Origin: Lyophyllum atratum
Taxonomy: Eukaryota > Basidiomycota > Agaricomycetes > Agaricales > Lyophyllaceae
DNA: 64,000 nt
Assembly: GCA_014905825.1 (NCBI GenBank)
Contig: JACGCN010000003.1
Coordinates: 1,054,001-1,118,000 of the forward strand
Direction of reading: 5' to 3'
The position numbers were made by a program, and so were the translations under genes. How positions within the stretch are numbered: the first letter of the stretch is position 1; every line of letters starts with the position of its first letter. The notes under the pieces are model-generated. The model had not been told where the DNA came from. It worked only from the letters and a program-made list of their open reading frames with translations, and did no database searches. Below, piece after piece: positions 37,101 through 50,420 of this stretch.

Positions 37101-39604
37101 CGTCGAACTCGCGCTAAATTTATACTCGGGACCAGCATCGACATCTCATCCTACGAGGTTCCGAAGGGCGCAAAGTCACTACATGGCTTGCCCTCCAAGC
37201 TCGTTGAAATGGCTCCCGTCGTAGTACCACAGGGCTTGGACTACGATGGTCCCTACTCGGAAGTCGTCGTCCCGGAATACTTCCCGCCGGGTAGTATTAT
37301 GCTTTTCGAGACCCAGCTACAAGAATACGACTCCACACTCGACGCATTTTGCTCCCAAGGAGCGCAAGAGGCCTTCGGTAACCTGAACCTGGTTGACCTC
37401 AATGTGATCCTGCATCGTGCCGATGGTGAGGAGCGAGACGCAACTGACGGTAAATATGGCGTATACGATGTGCCTGGGCTCGGTAAAATGGCATACTGTG
37501 GACTAGAGGGGTGGATGCATCCCCTGCGACACATCATGCGGTACAACGATCTTGGCCATCCACTCTGCGCGCATCTGAGGGAGGGCAGCTGGGCTTTGGA
37601 ATATGTTCACCAACGTTTGATTGAGTATGTTTTCTGCTCTCCATATAAACCGCTCTACTAACAATTCTTCCTTTCCTCAAGTCAAGTGGAAACCTTCCCA
37701 GCCTTGACAAAGCCCGCCCAGTGGCTCAAGAAACGCTTTGACCATATAACCAAAAGTGTGCCGAACTTCCTGCGCCCAAAATACTTCGCTTTGGTCATTT
37801 CCGAAGCGTATAAGGCTGCTCGCCGCGCTGTCATTGAACACTGCTCTGAATTCGTCGTTTCTGGACATTCATTTACGCACAATCTGGCACTGTGCGCTGT
37901 GCAAATGCACGGACTGGTAAAATCGGCATCCCTGGATCCTGGAGTAGCTACCCCTTCCCTGGCCGCCGGTCTTCCTCATTTCGCCGCAGGCTGGGCGAGA
38001 TGTTGGGGACGCGATGTTTTTATCTCCCTGAGAGGACTCTTCTTGACGACCGGATATTTCGAAGGCGCTAGAAAACATATTCTGGCGTTTGCATCGACCT
38101 TGAAGCACGGTTTAATTCCGAATCTACTTGACTCTGTTCGGAACCCCCGGTACATATCTGTTGTTTTTTATCGCCGTTCTATGTCTGACGGTTCGTTCTA
38201 GCTACAATTCTCGCGACTCCCCTTGGTGGATGTTGCAAAATATCCAAGATTATGTTGCTATGGCCCCTGACGGACTTTCCCTCCTCTCAGAACCTGTCAA
38301 GCGGCGATTCCCTAAGGACGATACCTGGGTTCCTTGGAACGATCCACGTGCTTATGCAGACTCCAGCACATTGTCGGAGATTATTCAAGAGATCTTGCAG
38401 CGCCACGCGGACGGCATTCGATTCAGAGAATACAATGCTGGCCCAAACCTCGACATGAAGATGAAGGATGAAGGATTCAACATTGATATCCATGTGGACT
38501 GGGAGACTGGATTTATCCTGGGTGGGAACGAGCACAATTGTGGTACTTGGATGGACAAGATGGGCGAATCAGAGAAGGCAGGAACCAAAGGCGTTCCAGC
38601 AACCCCACGCGACGGAGCGCCTGTTGAAATTACCGGGTTGCTTAAGAGCACACTGAGGTGGCTGGATGGCCTGTCCGCGGCTGGGAATTTCCCCTTCAAG
38701 GGTGTCACTGCAACTAGTAAGTTGTACTGTGGTCCTTCAGACTAGCCGCTGACATTGCGTCGCATTAGTTGGCAACCAGGAAAAGCTGGTGACATACAAG
38801 GAATGGGGTAGCCTAATCGATGCCTCATTCGAGAAGTGCTACTACGTGCCTCTAGGTATTTTTCTCATTGATAAGGGCTCGACTGATACTTACGGGCCTC
38901 AACGAGCAGACCCATCGGAGGATCAGAACTATGAGGTCAACCCCGCGCTCATAAATCGCAGAGGCATTTACAAGGATGTCTATGGGTCTGGGTCTGGGAG
39001 GGAATGGTCCGACTACCAGTTCCGGCCGAATTTCCCTGTCGCGATGACGGTTGCGCCGGAGATGTTTGAGAAGACTCGGGCCCTTGGTGCCTTGAAGCTC
39101 GCTGACGACGTCCTTCGTGGCCCACTTGGGATGAAGACGTTGGACCCCAAGGACCTTCAATATCGACCAAATTACGACAACTCCAACGACTCGAACGATG
39201 CGTCTGTCGCTAAAGGTTTCAACTATCACAACGTTCGTCATTGTCATTTTGGTCTTCGTAAATGGCTGACGATCTCTGCAGGGACCTGAGTGGGGATGGC
39301 CGTTGGGCTACTTTTTACGCGCTTATCTGTATTTTTCTACTCTCAAGGGCACCCAGGAGGTGAGCCAAAGTTTCACTTGTTCGGCGCATCTGCTTACGGG
39401 AATGTACAGGACGAGAGGCGGGCTTTGTACCACCTCCACAGCGCGTTGCTGGAACCACGTCGGCATATCGAGAACGACCCTTGGGCAGGCTTGCCTGAGC
39501 TTACGAACGCAGACGGGAAATTGTGTGGAGACTCGTGCAATACGCAGGCGTGGAGCGCGAGCACGCTGCTAGACTTTTTAGAGACTGTACACGGCGCGAG
39601 GTAG
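34165..39604 (+). CDS. GDB1: Glycogen debranching enzyme
   Basis: A bifunctional cytosolic enzyme (4-alpha-glucanotransferase plus amylo-1,6-glucosidase) that removes glycogen branches. The start ATG at 34165 gives MAKSKKHLKQKQ. Transferase half: WMGPINEWRKHFEEASQRG, TMLHWTPLQERGESGSPYS, LTDVVLNHTANDSPWL, and FDGFRIDNCHSTPLEV, which carries the nucleophilic Asp. Glucosidase half: GWARCWGRDVFISLRGL, LIPNLLDSVRNPRYNSRD, SPWWMLQNIQDYV, and the acidic block NIDIHVDWETGFILGG before NEHNCGTWMDKMGES. The C-terminus is WGWPLGYFLRAYL...LLDFLETVHGAR. About ten introns interrupt roughly 1,500 codons, the expected size. No lesion is apparent. Confidence 0.96.
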
Positions 39605-39752
39605 ACGCGTCGTTAGAGTTTGGTGTTGTTGATACATGCGGGGTTGTAGCTGGAGATGCAAACAGAGAGTGTGATGAGCAAGTCGCATATTTTGGTGAAC
39701 TGACTCTGCTTTTCCTCGTATCTCCTTCTCCTTCTCTTCTCTCAATGCTCCT

Positions 39753-42700
39753 ATGTCTTTCTTCGGTTTTGAACAAAGCAATCTAGAACAAGAACGGCGC
39801 AATTTCAAGAACACTGGTAGCCTCGGTTCCGATGAAGTCGCGGTCTATACCTGGGGCGAGGAAGGCTACGACGGCCTTGGTGATCTGCTCCAGGAGGGCC
39901 GCGATGAGCTGAACGATGAGACCTTTGGCGGCGACGGTGTCGTCGGTGAGCATCTTTAGTTTCCCCACTGTGTTCATCTGCTGATTCAGACTAGGCAGGG
40001 ACTTTGATTTCTCCACACCTGCCCTCGCAGATCCCGTTAAGCCCGTTCAAGAAGCCAAGATAACGGTTAGGGAGCAGGCTCCACAACCCGCCTCTGTTAG
40101 ACCCACCCAACCCTGTACGAATTTTACCACCCGCTGGCTCACTTGAACGACTCCTGACCGCCTGCTAGCTCGCTCCACTACCCATTCCCTGGAAGCAATA
40201 TGGGACGACAAGTCTCCCTTTTCCGTTCTTCCCAGGACGAACGGTGCAAGCCGCTCATCCATCAATGACCCGCGTCGCGCCTCGCCCGCAACTTCCAGGT
40301 TTTCACCTTTCGATGGAGCGCATTCCCCTGGAATCGGTCATCAGCTTTCTGCGCAGAGCACAGCTCAACCAGGCAGGACGCTGCAGGAAATTGAAGCGGA
40401 AATGCGTGCTACTGCTCAGCAATCTCGTCACCGACTGCAGGAGCAGCAATTGTTTCAGCAACAAGAGGAGGAAGCTTTACGGTTGCTTCAGCTTCAGCGG
40501 GAACGGGAACGAGAACGTCAGCAGCAACAAGAGAGGGAATATGAACGCCAGCAGATTCTCCAGTACCAGGAGCAACAGCATCAGCTGCAACTCCAGAGGG
40601 CGCTGCAACAGCAACAGAGGGAGCAGCAACAACACCAACGCACACCTCCCCCAAGGATGCTTCCTGGCGTGTCTCAATCTCCCCGCTTCCATGAGCACCA
40701 GCGCCAGATCCTGCTCCTGCAGCAGCAACAAGAGCAGCAGCAGCAGCAACGCCTTCTAGAACTTCAGGAACAACTTCGCTTCGAGGAGATGGAGCGACAA
40801 ATGATGGCCAGGCTGCAAATACAACAAAGCCATAGTCCAAATCATTCAGCTCACCGTCGTCAGCCCTCCGGTCCAACACCTGCCGAACTCCAAGCCGCGC
40901 ATATTCTCCAGCAGCAGCAGCAGCAACAGCATCGTGGTCGGCGTTCCCAGTCTCCTAACGTCGGCAACCTTCTCCCAGTTCCGCTTCAGGAAAGCATGGC
41001 GTATCTACCACGGGATGTCCAACTGCAACAGCGACTGCTCTCGGAGCTTGCACAGGCGGAATTTATACGGGAGATGCAGGGCGCTACCTCTCACCCTGAG
41101 CAAGAAGCTCTGCGGAATGAAGCAATGCGCAAAATCGTCGAGGCTGAGAAGATGGAGGAGAAGAGGAGGAAGAAGGCTGCCAAGATTGCTCACATGGTAT
41201 GCACGGTGCTTTGATTCTACCCGCAGACTCTCATCGCCCCTCAGGCACGCTATAATGACCTCATGACACAATCGGACAAGGATTTCATCACCAGGATTCA
41301 AGTCTCCCAGCTTGTTACTCAAGACCCTTATGCAGACGACTTCTACGCCCAAGTGTACGGCGCTATCCTGCGATCCCGTATGGGAATGCAGGCGCAGGAT
41401 GATCGTGTCCTCAAATTTACCTCAGGTGGTGGCGTTGGCCTCGGCCTCGCTCAGAAAGCTGGAAATCGACGACCCAACGCTATGCTTCGTATGGAACAAC
41501 AAGTCGAGCGCATCGTCAGCAACGCTCGCAAGAGGGAGGAGGAGAAGGGTCTTCACTGTATGCTGTGTCTCATCATCGTGTTTCTGACATACTAACGTCT
41601 GGCGAAGCTCTACACAGTCTACAAGGGGCTCTCGGAAAGACGTCTGGTCGTAGCTATAAAGCTGCTCCTCGCCAATTGCTTCAAGTGGGCTCGGCGAACG
41701 CTAGTACTTCCCCGAGCCTGTCGCCTGCCCATGCACACACAATCAAGGACACCACCCAGAAATCTAAAGAGGGCGCCGCGGAAGAGGCCGCCAAGCTGGG
41801 TCGTGAGGCATTGGGTAACGCGGCAGACGTGAGCACACCCTCCTTATTTGCCTCTTATGCTGTCCTTACTTGTTTTCTTGCTCAGACGGATGGTCTCGTT
41901 CGGAAGGAGCCTCTTTCACAACGCCAAATTCTGGTTGCTGTTGAGAATCTATACGACGTCGTGCTCAACACAGAGAACATCAAGAGAGGCGAGCCTGGCC
42001 CTGAAGATACCGAAGAGTATGTTGCTGAGTGGTGAGTAATTTTCCCTGTCTTCGACTATCATCAGTTCTTGACCCCCTAGCAGGAAAAAAGAATATGAAG
42101 CGAGTGTAGATCAACTCTGGGCTGGTTTGACGGTCATGATACCGCTGGAGACCAGGTTATTATTCTGTCATCCCACGTCGTCTCATGCTGATTCTGTTCG
42201 TTTTTATAGTAATCCCCATCCTTTCATCTCTCTCCTCATTCCTAGCAAAGGCAAAAAGATCCTGCCAAGGGCTACTCGTCACCTCAGTCACGACCGGATG
42301 TACACCTTGCTGACGCTCCTTGTGGCTTGCTTCGATCAGTTGGACGTAGTGCAACACGCACATCTGCTTGACACTGTTGAAGAATCCAATGAGCGTGCGG
42401 AAGTCGAACGCCAGTCTGAAGCCTTCTTGCTGGGCGTATTGCACAGCATCCTGCCTGTCGTCGCGCGAGCCGAACTCAAGATTGTCACAGGCCTTCTTGG
42501 TCTGTTATTGGACCGTACTAATATTCTCCGAGTTGCGCAATCAGGGGTATGCTCGGGCTGTTCATGTCTTTTCACTCGACTCATTTTCTCACTCGGAATT
42601 TCAGGCTGGAATCGCTTTGTTGACCCTGTTCCTCAGTCGTGTCGAAGTTATGAAACAAGCTCTAGCCAGCGGCGTTGATATCGGGGAGACCCCGACTCCT

Positions 42701-43104
42701 GAAGAAGCACAACAATGGTACGCCACAACGAATTCCTCTTCACGACAAATCTAACCCCGCATTCCAGGCAACTTATGTTCGATCATTTATTCCAATTTCT
42801 GGCTCCTCACCTTCCCTCGCTTTTCCCTTCGACACGGATAGCAGCCACCATGCCTCCAGGTCATGCGAAGCCTGCCGACCATGCCGATCAGCCTGTTTGG
42901 CAGCTCCTTGCTGCTATCGCTTTGCATGCAGTGACCGAGCAACAGCACATTCTCGTTGCCGCCCTACGTGAGAAGATTTTGGAGAATGTATTAAGCGTTA
43001 ACAAGGGATGGGTGTCCACTGAGGATGAGCGTCAGACAAAATTAGCCAATGTAAACCTTTTCCTCCACGCCTTGGGGTTAGATAGTTCTCAAATTGCTCT
43101 GTAA
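39753..43104 (+). CDS. PAT1: PAT1, decapping activator
   Basis: A P-body protein that bridges Dhh1, Lsm1-7 and the decapping enzyme. The start ATG at 39753 gives MSFFGFEQSNLEQERRN, followed by NDETFGGDGVVGRDFDFSTP across the first intron (ends 39996). A second intron (about 40116-40170) leads to SRSTTHSLEAIWDDKSPF. A very Gln-rich segment runs from 40435 to 40935. The conserved C-terminal half begins ARYNDLMTQSDKDFITRIQ and includes TQDPYADDFYAQVYGAI. Further on come NPHPFISLLIPSKGKKILPR and ATRHLSHDRMYTLLT, and the end is LFLHALGLDSSQIAL. About nine introns. Domain order and length match fungal Pat1. Confidence 0.94.
40435..40935 (+). repeat. CAG/CAA-rich polyglutamine tract in PAT1
   Basis: About 500 bp of CAG, CAA and CAT codons with interspersed Arg/Glu/Leu. 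The longest uninterrupted glutamine runs are near 40720-40750 and 40910-40930 (seven to eight Gln). CAG and CAA are mixed, which reduces strand slippage compared with pure CAG. Confidence 0.8.
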
Positions 43105-43483
43105 TGCTTTCTGTTTCAGTACATATATATTTCTTTATTTCTAGTTCTCGTGATAGTGATGTGGATACTCGTAGGATAGTAGGAACTTCGACATAACAGT
43201 GCAACAGTTCATTGAAGGAAAATCTGTCGATGCCTTCTCGGCTCCAAGCGTGGAGAACCTTTGAGCAAATATAGTGAACTGTTGGAGCGCAGCCGATTCA
43301 CTCCCAATTGTGATCATCACCAATCCAGAACGTTGAAAGAAGACTACGAGCGACTTGGACTCTTGGAAGTTCAAGGGAGCCGGACATGGTTGTTTAATCC
43401 AACACGTGATGTTTGTCCCTCTTGAACGCGTCGCGTGTCCTCCAGGACCTCTACGTGCTTTCCCCCCATCATCCGACCCTCAA
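43105..43483. other. Gap between PAT1 and the HSK3-like gene
   Basis: This is the 3' flank of PAT1 and the promoter of the next plus-strand gene. An in-frame ATG at 43355 would extend the HSK3-like protein by 43 residues, but that segment does not resemble the family. I see no other feature. Confidence 0.35.
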
Positions 43484-43773
43484 ATGGCCTCAGCGCCCAC
43501 AAATGCCACGCAGGCAAAGGATCGCCTGTACGCGCAACTTGCGGGAAGTTTGGGAAGGATGTCCAGAGCTATTGGACAAACAGCTGATCTATGCGAGCAA
43601 CTTCAAGTAGATCTGCATGCCATGAGGACTTTTGCTGGGCTTGACGCCGCGAAGCGAGTACTTCCACGCATTGTTTTTTATTCCATATTGCTTATACGGT
43701 TTGACATAGGTTTATGACCGTTGCTGCTCAGCTCAACCCAGAAGAACCCGACGAGACGTCGTTATCTGAATGA
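43484..43773 (+). CDS. HSK3: HSK3-like DASH/Dam1 complex subunit
   Basis: A small kinetochore protein coupling chromosomes to microtubules. The start ATG at 43484 gives MASAPTNATQAKDRLYAQ, followed by a helix (LAGSLGRMSRAIGQTADLC), EQLQVDLHAMRTFAGLDAAK and, in exon 2, FMTVAAQLNPEEPDETSLSE. The pattern of a short coiled helix, then a Gly-containing turn and FM..A, fits HSK3, whose members have about 60-100 residues. Keeping this frame needs an intron at 43654-43709 beginning GCGAGT (GC-AG). If a GT donor at 43658 were used instead, the tail would read differently (VYDRCCSAQ). The identification rests on a short pattern and is moderate. Confidence 0.6.
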
Positions 43774-44055
43774 GAGCAGGCTAATATTGATAGTAAGCCA
43801 TTTTGAACTTTCTCGAAACTTTCTTCGGACCACTGCTCAGTGACCACGATCACTGATTCTAATATGGCAGCCGACGGCACAACATCCGTGGGGCATGTAG
43901 GACGAGAAGGTTCAAGTACTTGCACCTTCACCTGCGAGTACTTACCAAATACATTAAAAATATGTTAAAAATACAGCAAAATACAGTTGGTGCTGATACA
44001 ATTCAACTCATCGCCAAGGCATTCAAGCTAGTTGTGCGTGTACGCACAAACCGAG

Positions 44056-47000
44056 TTAAGAGAGGTCTCGTCCCCATGCCATCCAATGTGTTAGTCGGGA
44101 ATGTACTCGCAACTCTTGGTGTTTCGGTATGATCTCCAAGAATATCTCTCCACACCAAGCTACATATTCACGTCGTGCCTCTGACCCAACCTCGAGTTCC
44201 TTGGTGTGACGTTAGTGTTGTCAAGGCTGTAACAATACACGACATACTGAGAGGTTGCCCTGCATGGCTTGAAACATCTTGATGCAGAAGCCAACGTACT
44301 TTTCTCCGTCCGGCGCTGTGGACCTATCGCCCATTGCTTCCTGCTGAAGCTGGCGATCCAAGTTGTGCAATATAACTGCGAAATTTCAGTCCAGGGCACG
44401 CGGCAAAGATGTAGGGCCGTACCCCGCAGAATGTCTTTTGGCCCCTTTTCCTTCGACTGATCATCTATTGTGACATCGGTGGTATCCATCGACAGACCAA
44501 GAAGAAGAGGGTGCTGGCAGCCATCGATAGATAAAAGCAGTGCAACGAAGTCACGTTCGAATTTCGGGCGTGTTGATGCGAGGGCCGTCATCAAGGTGCC
44601 CAGGTAGACATCTTGATATATCTGCAAGCAGTCGTCAGCACGAATGCACAGATTAGAAGCATTGTCTGACTTCTGACCACGTAAGTCATAGGGTCCAGCT
44701 TCAAAACTCTCATCATCACACCCAATTCCATCCATCGCTTGCGGTTGTCAGAGATCTTCCATGACCTTGCAAGGTCCAAGAAGGAACCCCAGGACTAGAA
44801 AGAATGAACCTGATGGATCAGTGCATGAAATGATCGGCCGCGCCAGCTAACTTGCCTTGCCGCCGGCCTGGATCATCATATCGGCACATCCGAGCCAACA
44901 GTCCAACCAGCGGTTGATATAAACGAGATCATCCTTAACGGGTGGCGCAGGATCAGGCACCCGCTTATTAAGGTTACGCCAGGCCCACCAGACAAACCTG
45001 CTGTCGATTAGCTAGATTAAGGTAGATAGTCAGACCACGCCATTTTCGCGTCGTGAGTGCACTCACAGACTTCATTGCTGCCTCCTTCGCTGTGAACCCA
45101 GGAGTTACCTCTGCTCCCGGGTCGCCACTGAGAGCAGCGACTAGGTCTGGGTCATCATAATCCATGTCCACGGTACCATATTCGTCTTGGCTTTCTTGAG
45201 ACTCTGCGGCACGCTGTGACATGATCCGAGGACGTTGGGGTGGCGGTAGAACTAATTTACGCGCGTCCAGAAAAGTTTGGACCATTTTCCGTATTTCGTC
45301 CGCAGTCTTTGATAGATCAATAAAGCTCTGAGGGCCTTTAAATAGGGGTTCGAGGGATGCTATTTATGTGCGTCAGACGACCACGCAAGGGATAGTACAG
45401 AACGACTTACCCAGTAGCATTGGTTCAGGGTACTCAGAAGTGAGTTCATATGCCTTGATGATTTCCCGAACGGACCCAATTAGCAACTGCGTAGTGAAAC
45501 AAACCCTGTCGTGTTTTATCTTCCACTCGTCTTCAGGAACTGCCGCCTGCTCAGAAACCAAGCCCTTGAATTCGTTCACCAGAATCGTCGCTATGCCTTG
45601 TATCCACCCTTTGATACCCTCCATGGACAGCTTAGCATTTTTCAGCATGATGGCAAAGTACATCATTCCTCGGATGACAGCAATACGAGTAGTGTCGTTT
45701 GCATCGATAAAGTCATCATACTTGCGGGCGTGCGAGATGCGGGCGTCATGGTGCGTTGGATCGAGGTAGATGGCAATAGCCAGAGCGCTAAATCTGTTGT
45801 ACAGCATGGTCAAGTCCTGTACGATTTCCGGGGTTTTCTTTGAAAACGGAAGCGAGCCGACCGGTATGGCCAAGGAGAGGAGCTTTTTCGCCTTGGGCGA
45901 AAGACCACGATTGGCATTTGTCTCGTCGCATCCAACTGCTTGAACGAGGAGTTTCAAGAAAACCACAAAGCCGGTGTCTTGGGGATCATATTTCGAAAGC
46001 TGACTCCAATCATTCTGCAAGAAGAAAGATGGGTACTCGGGAGGCTCGTGGCGAAAACATGCAAATTTGCGTGTACGAAAGATTGCAGAAAGGTGGGAGA
46101 AGAGGTCGGAGGTGTTGTCAAGTTGCCAATGCCAATGATTCCAAAGCCGGAAACACCGGTGTATGACAATACCAGTGTATTTGTCGCGTTTCCTCAGCTC
46201 GAAGGATCGTAATTTGCTATCGATGTCGTCGTCGACCTCGAGGCGAATACCTTTCATGGCCTGCAGAACGAGGTCCCAACAAGCAGGGAGACGTGATTCG
46301 CTCGTCGTCATGCCATGAACAGAGAATTGAGTAAGCGCGCATAAACTGAAAATTGTATGCCAAATGGCTTCGCTCGCCTCTAACACAGGCTTTTGGGGGT
46401 TATGTGTAGGCATCAACGCTTTCTTGACCACCAACAAGAAAGGATGGGTATGCTGCTTGGATAGTTGACCTGGAACGTGTTGACTACCGGTAAGATGAAA
46501 TAAAGAAACCCATAGTTCGGCGACGTAACGCGCGGTTGTTGAGCTATCAAGAGCACCTTCGTCTAGGATGGTGAGCATTGTCGGTTCGAAACCACACTCC
46601 AGGAGGTAGTCCACCAACAGCGACGTCGACACGAAGGCGCAAGGTGATGCAGACGTCGGCGATGAGAGGCCCAGGCGAGCAGATAACTCGACGGTGAACC
46701 AAGAGACAGACAGCGTGAATGTGTCGATAGCAGGGGCCTTGAGGTCTAAATCCCGCAAAGAAGATACGAACTTTAACGTCTGCTCTTGAACACAGTCTCG
46801 AAGCAACTTGGTATCAGCTTCCGTGGCTGCTGTAGCGAGAAGCCACGACAACAGTTGAGCGGCCACTCGTTGTACTCTGCGCCATTCCTGTTCGTCCTCT
46901 GCGCTTTCAATTCCAACGAGGCTCGTAACGACGTCAAGAAGGGCCTTGAATATCTGTGCCAAAGACTCTGTGAAGCTATTGATGCTTGTGGAAGGCCCAA

Positions 47001-50000
47001 GTTCGATATCTCGGAACGTCACTGTGGCGGGCATCGGCGGGGGCATCTGGGAACGGATGACAGCGATTAACTCTGAAAGCCAACCCTTCCCAATATAGGT
47101 ATCGACACCGAAGCTAATGCCGGAGTGCAGCGCCGAGATGTCCAAGTCGACGGTTATGGACCGAGACTTGGCTAGGAGAAGAGGTGCCGGCACTACATCG
47201 TCGTCAACACCATGGTCAGGGTCAGGGGTCGGTAGTCGTTTCGAGGGTGGCTGTTTGGGAGCGACGCTCGGTGTAAGCGCGGGCTGGAAGGGTATCGTCC
47301 AATCTTGAAAACGTGGAACTATGCGTCGACGAGAACCTTCCGCTTCGATGTCAATTGTGAACATCGCCGTTTCTCTCCGTCCAGTGACAACATGTGTGCT
47401 GTCAGAGGCGAAAGTGTGGAGCCCGTTGCCTTTAGCCCGCGCTCGACGATCCCGCTCCTTTTCCTTCCAACTTTTCTTCCGCCCCTCTTCCAACGCCGGG
47501 GCTGGGTGCACATGATCACGGTCATCACATACTTCGTAGTCCTCGACATCCGACGGCGCTCGCCGAGACAAGGAGGCGGGCTGATGACGGCGACGCCCAT
47601 CGTGGTTCGAGGGCTTGTTGGCCGCATGACGATGGAAATTTAGTAGTGTAGTTTGGCGTTCGTTACCAGCTCCCCGTGCCCCCCGTGTAGCGCCATATAT
47701 CTTGAACTTTGATGACGTTGGGCCTTGTCTTCGAGCTCTTTTCGCGGACGATCTTTTTCGATTCTTGGGTCTCGGTTGATGGTGGACTATGCGAGTCTTC
47801 GACAGCATATAATCGATTAGGGTGGGCTCTCTCCTAGAGCCTCCTGAGATAGCTTTCGTGCTGCCTATCTCGTCATGCATATATGCCTGGATTTGCTCAT
47901 AATCCACACCGTCGTCCATACCGTCGTCTGAGCTATCTGTAAGCTCCATAGCATCAGGGCTGCTACGCCCATCGTCCCTCCAGCGCCGTAGGTCGGGTTC
48001 AGAAGGTGATCTCCTTGACACCATGTCCGACATGGAATCTGCCACGGAACTTCGCTCATCGTCCGAGCTTTCTGAGTCACCTTTGATTTCTTTGACGTCC
48101 CAAGTATTTTTCGACCACCCAGTTCTGGTTTGACCCGGCAATAATTCAGGATTATCCTCTTCCTCGCTGCCTGAGAGCTCGCTTGTCGCCCGCTTGGTCC
48201 GGGACTTCCGTGACTGCGAACCTTTGGCCAGGAGTTTCATCATAAACGCTGGATACAACCGGCCAAGCGTCTTCACTTGTTTTTTCTCCTTCTTGGACAT
48301 CGTATCCCTCAATTCGGCATCCTCACGCTCGGCGTCGGAGCTTTGAGATACCTCAATCTCGTTATCAGAAAGGATGTCGCCCTGAACGTCGTTATGACAT
48401 TCAACAGAATGGACATCGTCACGAAACGGTGTGGATGAGGGAGGATAAGAACCGCTCGCTTCAGGCCCGTTCAACGGTGCTGAGGGAGAAGAGGAGGTGC
48501 GGGGAATTGTCTTAACTGGCGAATGGATATCGTCCGATTCCCCCGACGGAGACGCATGCTGGGATTCGGAGTGACCCTGTGTGACTATCCTTAGAAATCG
48601 TACTTCTTTCGCATTGAACACATACTTACCGAAGAGAGCGACAAAGGGTCAAGTCTCCATCTCGCCTCCGTTCTTGGGGGACTTACATTGAGAGATTCCT
48701 TGAAGGGGTAGGATTTGGCCTGGTGACGACTCTTCATCTTTTCCTTCGCTTCTCTCCTCTCCTTTGCCTTACGCTCCCGGGCTATCTTCCTCGCCTCTTT
48801 CGATGTTTCCCGGAGGTCCTTTGCTTCTTCTTCATCCGTTGAAGGAAGACCTTGAAGTATTTCGGGATACTGTGCTCGCTCTGTTGCGGACGGGACATGT
48901 GCTCTGCTAGGGCCATTGGAAGGAAGAGATGTTTTCCGATTTGGCCTTAGCCCGCCATCACTACTGTACTGATCTGCGTCATCGTTGGGTCTCCATAAAG
49001 CTTGAGACTCTTCAACATGGTCGTCTGCGTGGTCGTAATGTTCGTTGCTCGCGTGGGTTGGGTCGCGATGTTTTACAATGGCGTCTGGGTTTTCGCTAAG
49101 AAGCTGCTTGTACTGGTATTTTTCGACGGTATAAGGTTTGAGTTGAGCTGGGGCACGCCTGCGTAATTGGTATCGTGGAAGAGGGGATATATTACCGATG
49201 TCGGCGTTTTGTAAGGGTGAATCATGTATTTCCTCGTTTTGTGCATTATCCGGTTGGTCATGTGTGGAGTTTGCGTCAAGACCGGGGAGAAGGTCCAAAG
49301 GAAAGTCGCCTGGCGTAGTGGAATGATGGTCTTGAGATTTTGAGAGTGGCGACAACGGTGACATATTCCAATGAGGAGAGGGCTCCGGATGGACTTGAGT
49401 CTGCGGAGGGGTACCTGGGTACGGTTGCGAACCCAAGGATGGCGAATGTACGAGCTTCGTAGGGGATACATCGAATAAGGATAGTGGATCGGAGGATTGG
49501 AATCGTTGATTTAAACGCGAGGCAGGCGAAGGTGAAGTGTGGTTGGGGAGATTACTTTCTCCGCCAAGAGAGAGCTCGTCATCCAGATTTAAACAGGGTG
49601 ATGGCCTCGAAAGAACATCATCAAACACTTCGTTACGTTCATCATGCTCCACTTTCGGATGTGTCAAGAGGAGAAGAGGATCCTGGGAGGAATAATCTGT
49701 GTCGCTAGTCCAGAATCTTTCCGGGCCCAAGTGTTGCACATGGACTGGGGTTTGAACGAGGGAGCTTGACTTGGGTGTGCTGCCTGGACAGTCTTCTTGA
49801 CCCAGCAAAGGTGAGGCGAGCAATGAAATGTTTACAAACGATGATGGGTGCAAGGGCGTGCTTGGGACAGAGGGGGAAGACTCCTCGCGATGGTGTAGCT
49901 TGAAAGTACGTTAAACCAGAGGGCGAGAATTTGCGGCAGCTCACGAACCTTTATCCGTTTCCTCCGAGGTGCGCCGTCATCTTCGAAACGATTTATGGGT

Positions 50001-50062
50001 CGGTGTACTGGTAGCTCACATTCTTCGGGTTCCGATGTTTCGACATATTCGTCGTCGTGCAT
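44056..50062 (-). CDS. MMS22: MMS22/Mus7 family DNA repair protein
   Basis: A scaffold of the Rtt101-Mms1-Mms22 ubiquitin ligase that helps replication forks restart at damage. The start ATG at 50062 gives MHDDEYVETSEPEE, and a first intron ends at about 49905 (RKRIK to LHHREES). The N-terminal half is Ser/Pro-rich and acidic, with a conserved-looking box LRRRAPAQLKPYTVEKYQYK. A single exon of over 1,000 codons (48600-45400) holds the helical repeat region and MLYNRFSALAIAIYLDP with TTRIAVIRGMMYFAIMLKN, the Mus7/MMS22 signature. Further short exons encode WWAWRNLNKRVPDPAPP and EKYVGFCIKMFQAMQGNLS, ending at THWMAWGRDLS (stop 44056-44058). About seven introns. Confidence 0.88.
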
Positions 50063-50420
50063 GCCGTGCCAGAACTGGCAACAGATGGCGCTGTGACTAA
50101 ACGCGTTTTCGTCACAGCCACGTGATAAAGAACGCCAATTGTGACAGTCCGGATACGGGATCCCTACAGGCTGAAGGACAGACAGCTGCATTGACTCTGA
50201 GTTGCGATATACTTATATATACTGATGGAGCTCAGCCCGCCTGCTCAGTTCAGCTTGTCTTTCCCAAGCAATTTCTCATCCTCGTGAGTCGTCATGCCCA
50301 TTTCCAAGGCTGTACTTAATATGAATGATTTAGTGTGCAATGTGCATGAGGGAGTGAGGACATGTATGTACACGACTCATTAGGAAGACAAAATGATAGC
50401 TCAGGTCTGATATCCAAGTG
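50063..50420. other. Upstream region of MMS22
   Basis: This region separates the MMS22 start from the stop codon of the small cysteine-rich gene, both on the minus strand. It presumably holds the MMS22 promoter. No other structure was seen. Confidence 0.35.

Noticed and set aside
40435..40935. Tandem repeat or microsatellite array
   Set aside because: The CAG/CAA repeats are part of the PAT1 coding frame and are mixed with other codons; better described as a glutamine-rich protein segment.
43920..44132. 70-residue plus-strand open frame
   Set aside because: It overlaps the last exon of MMS22 (minus), which continues a conserved-looking frame to the stop at 44056.
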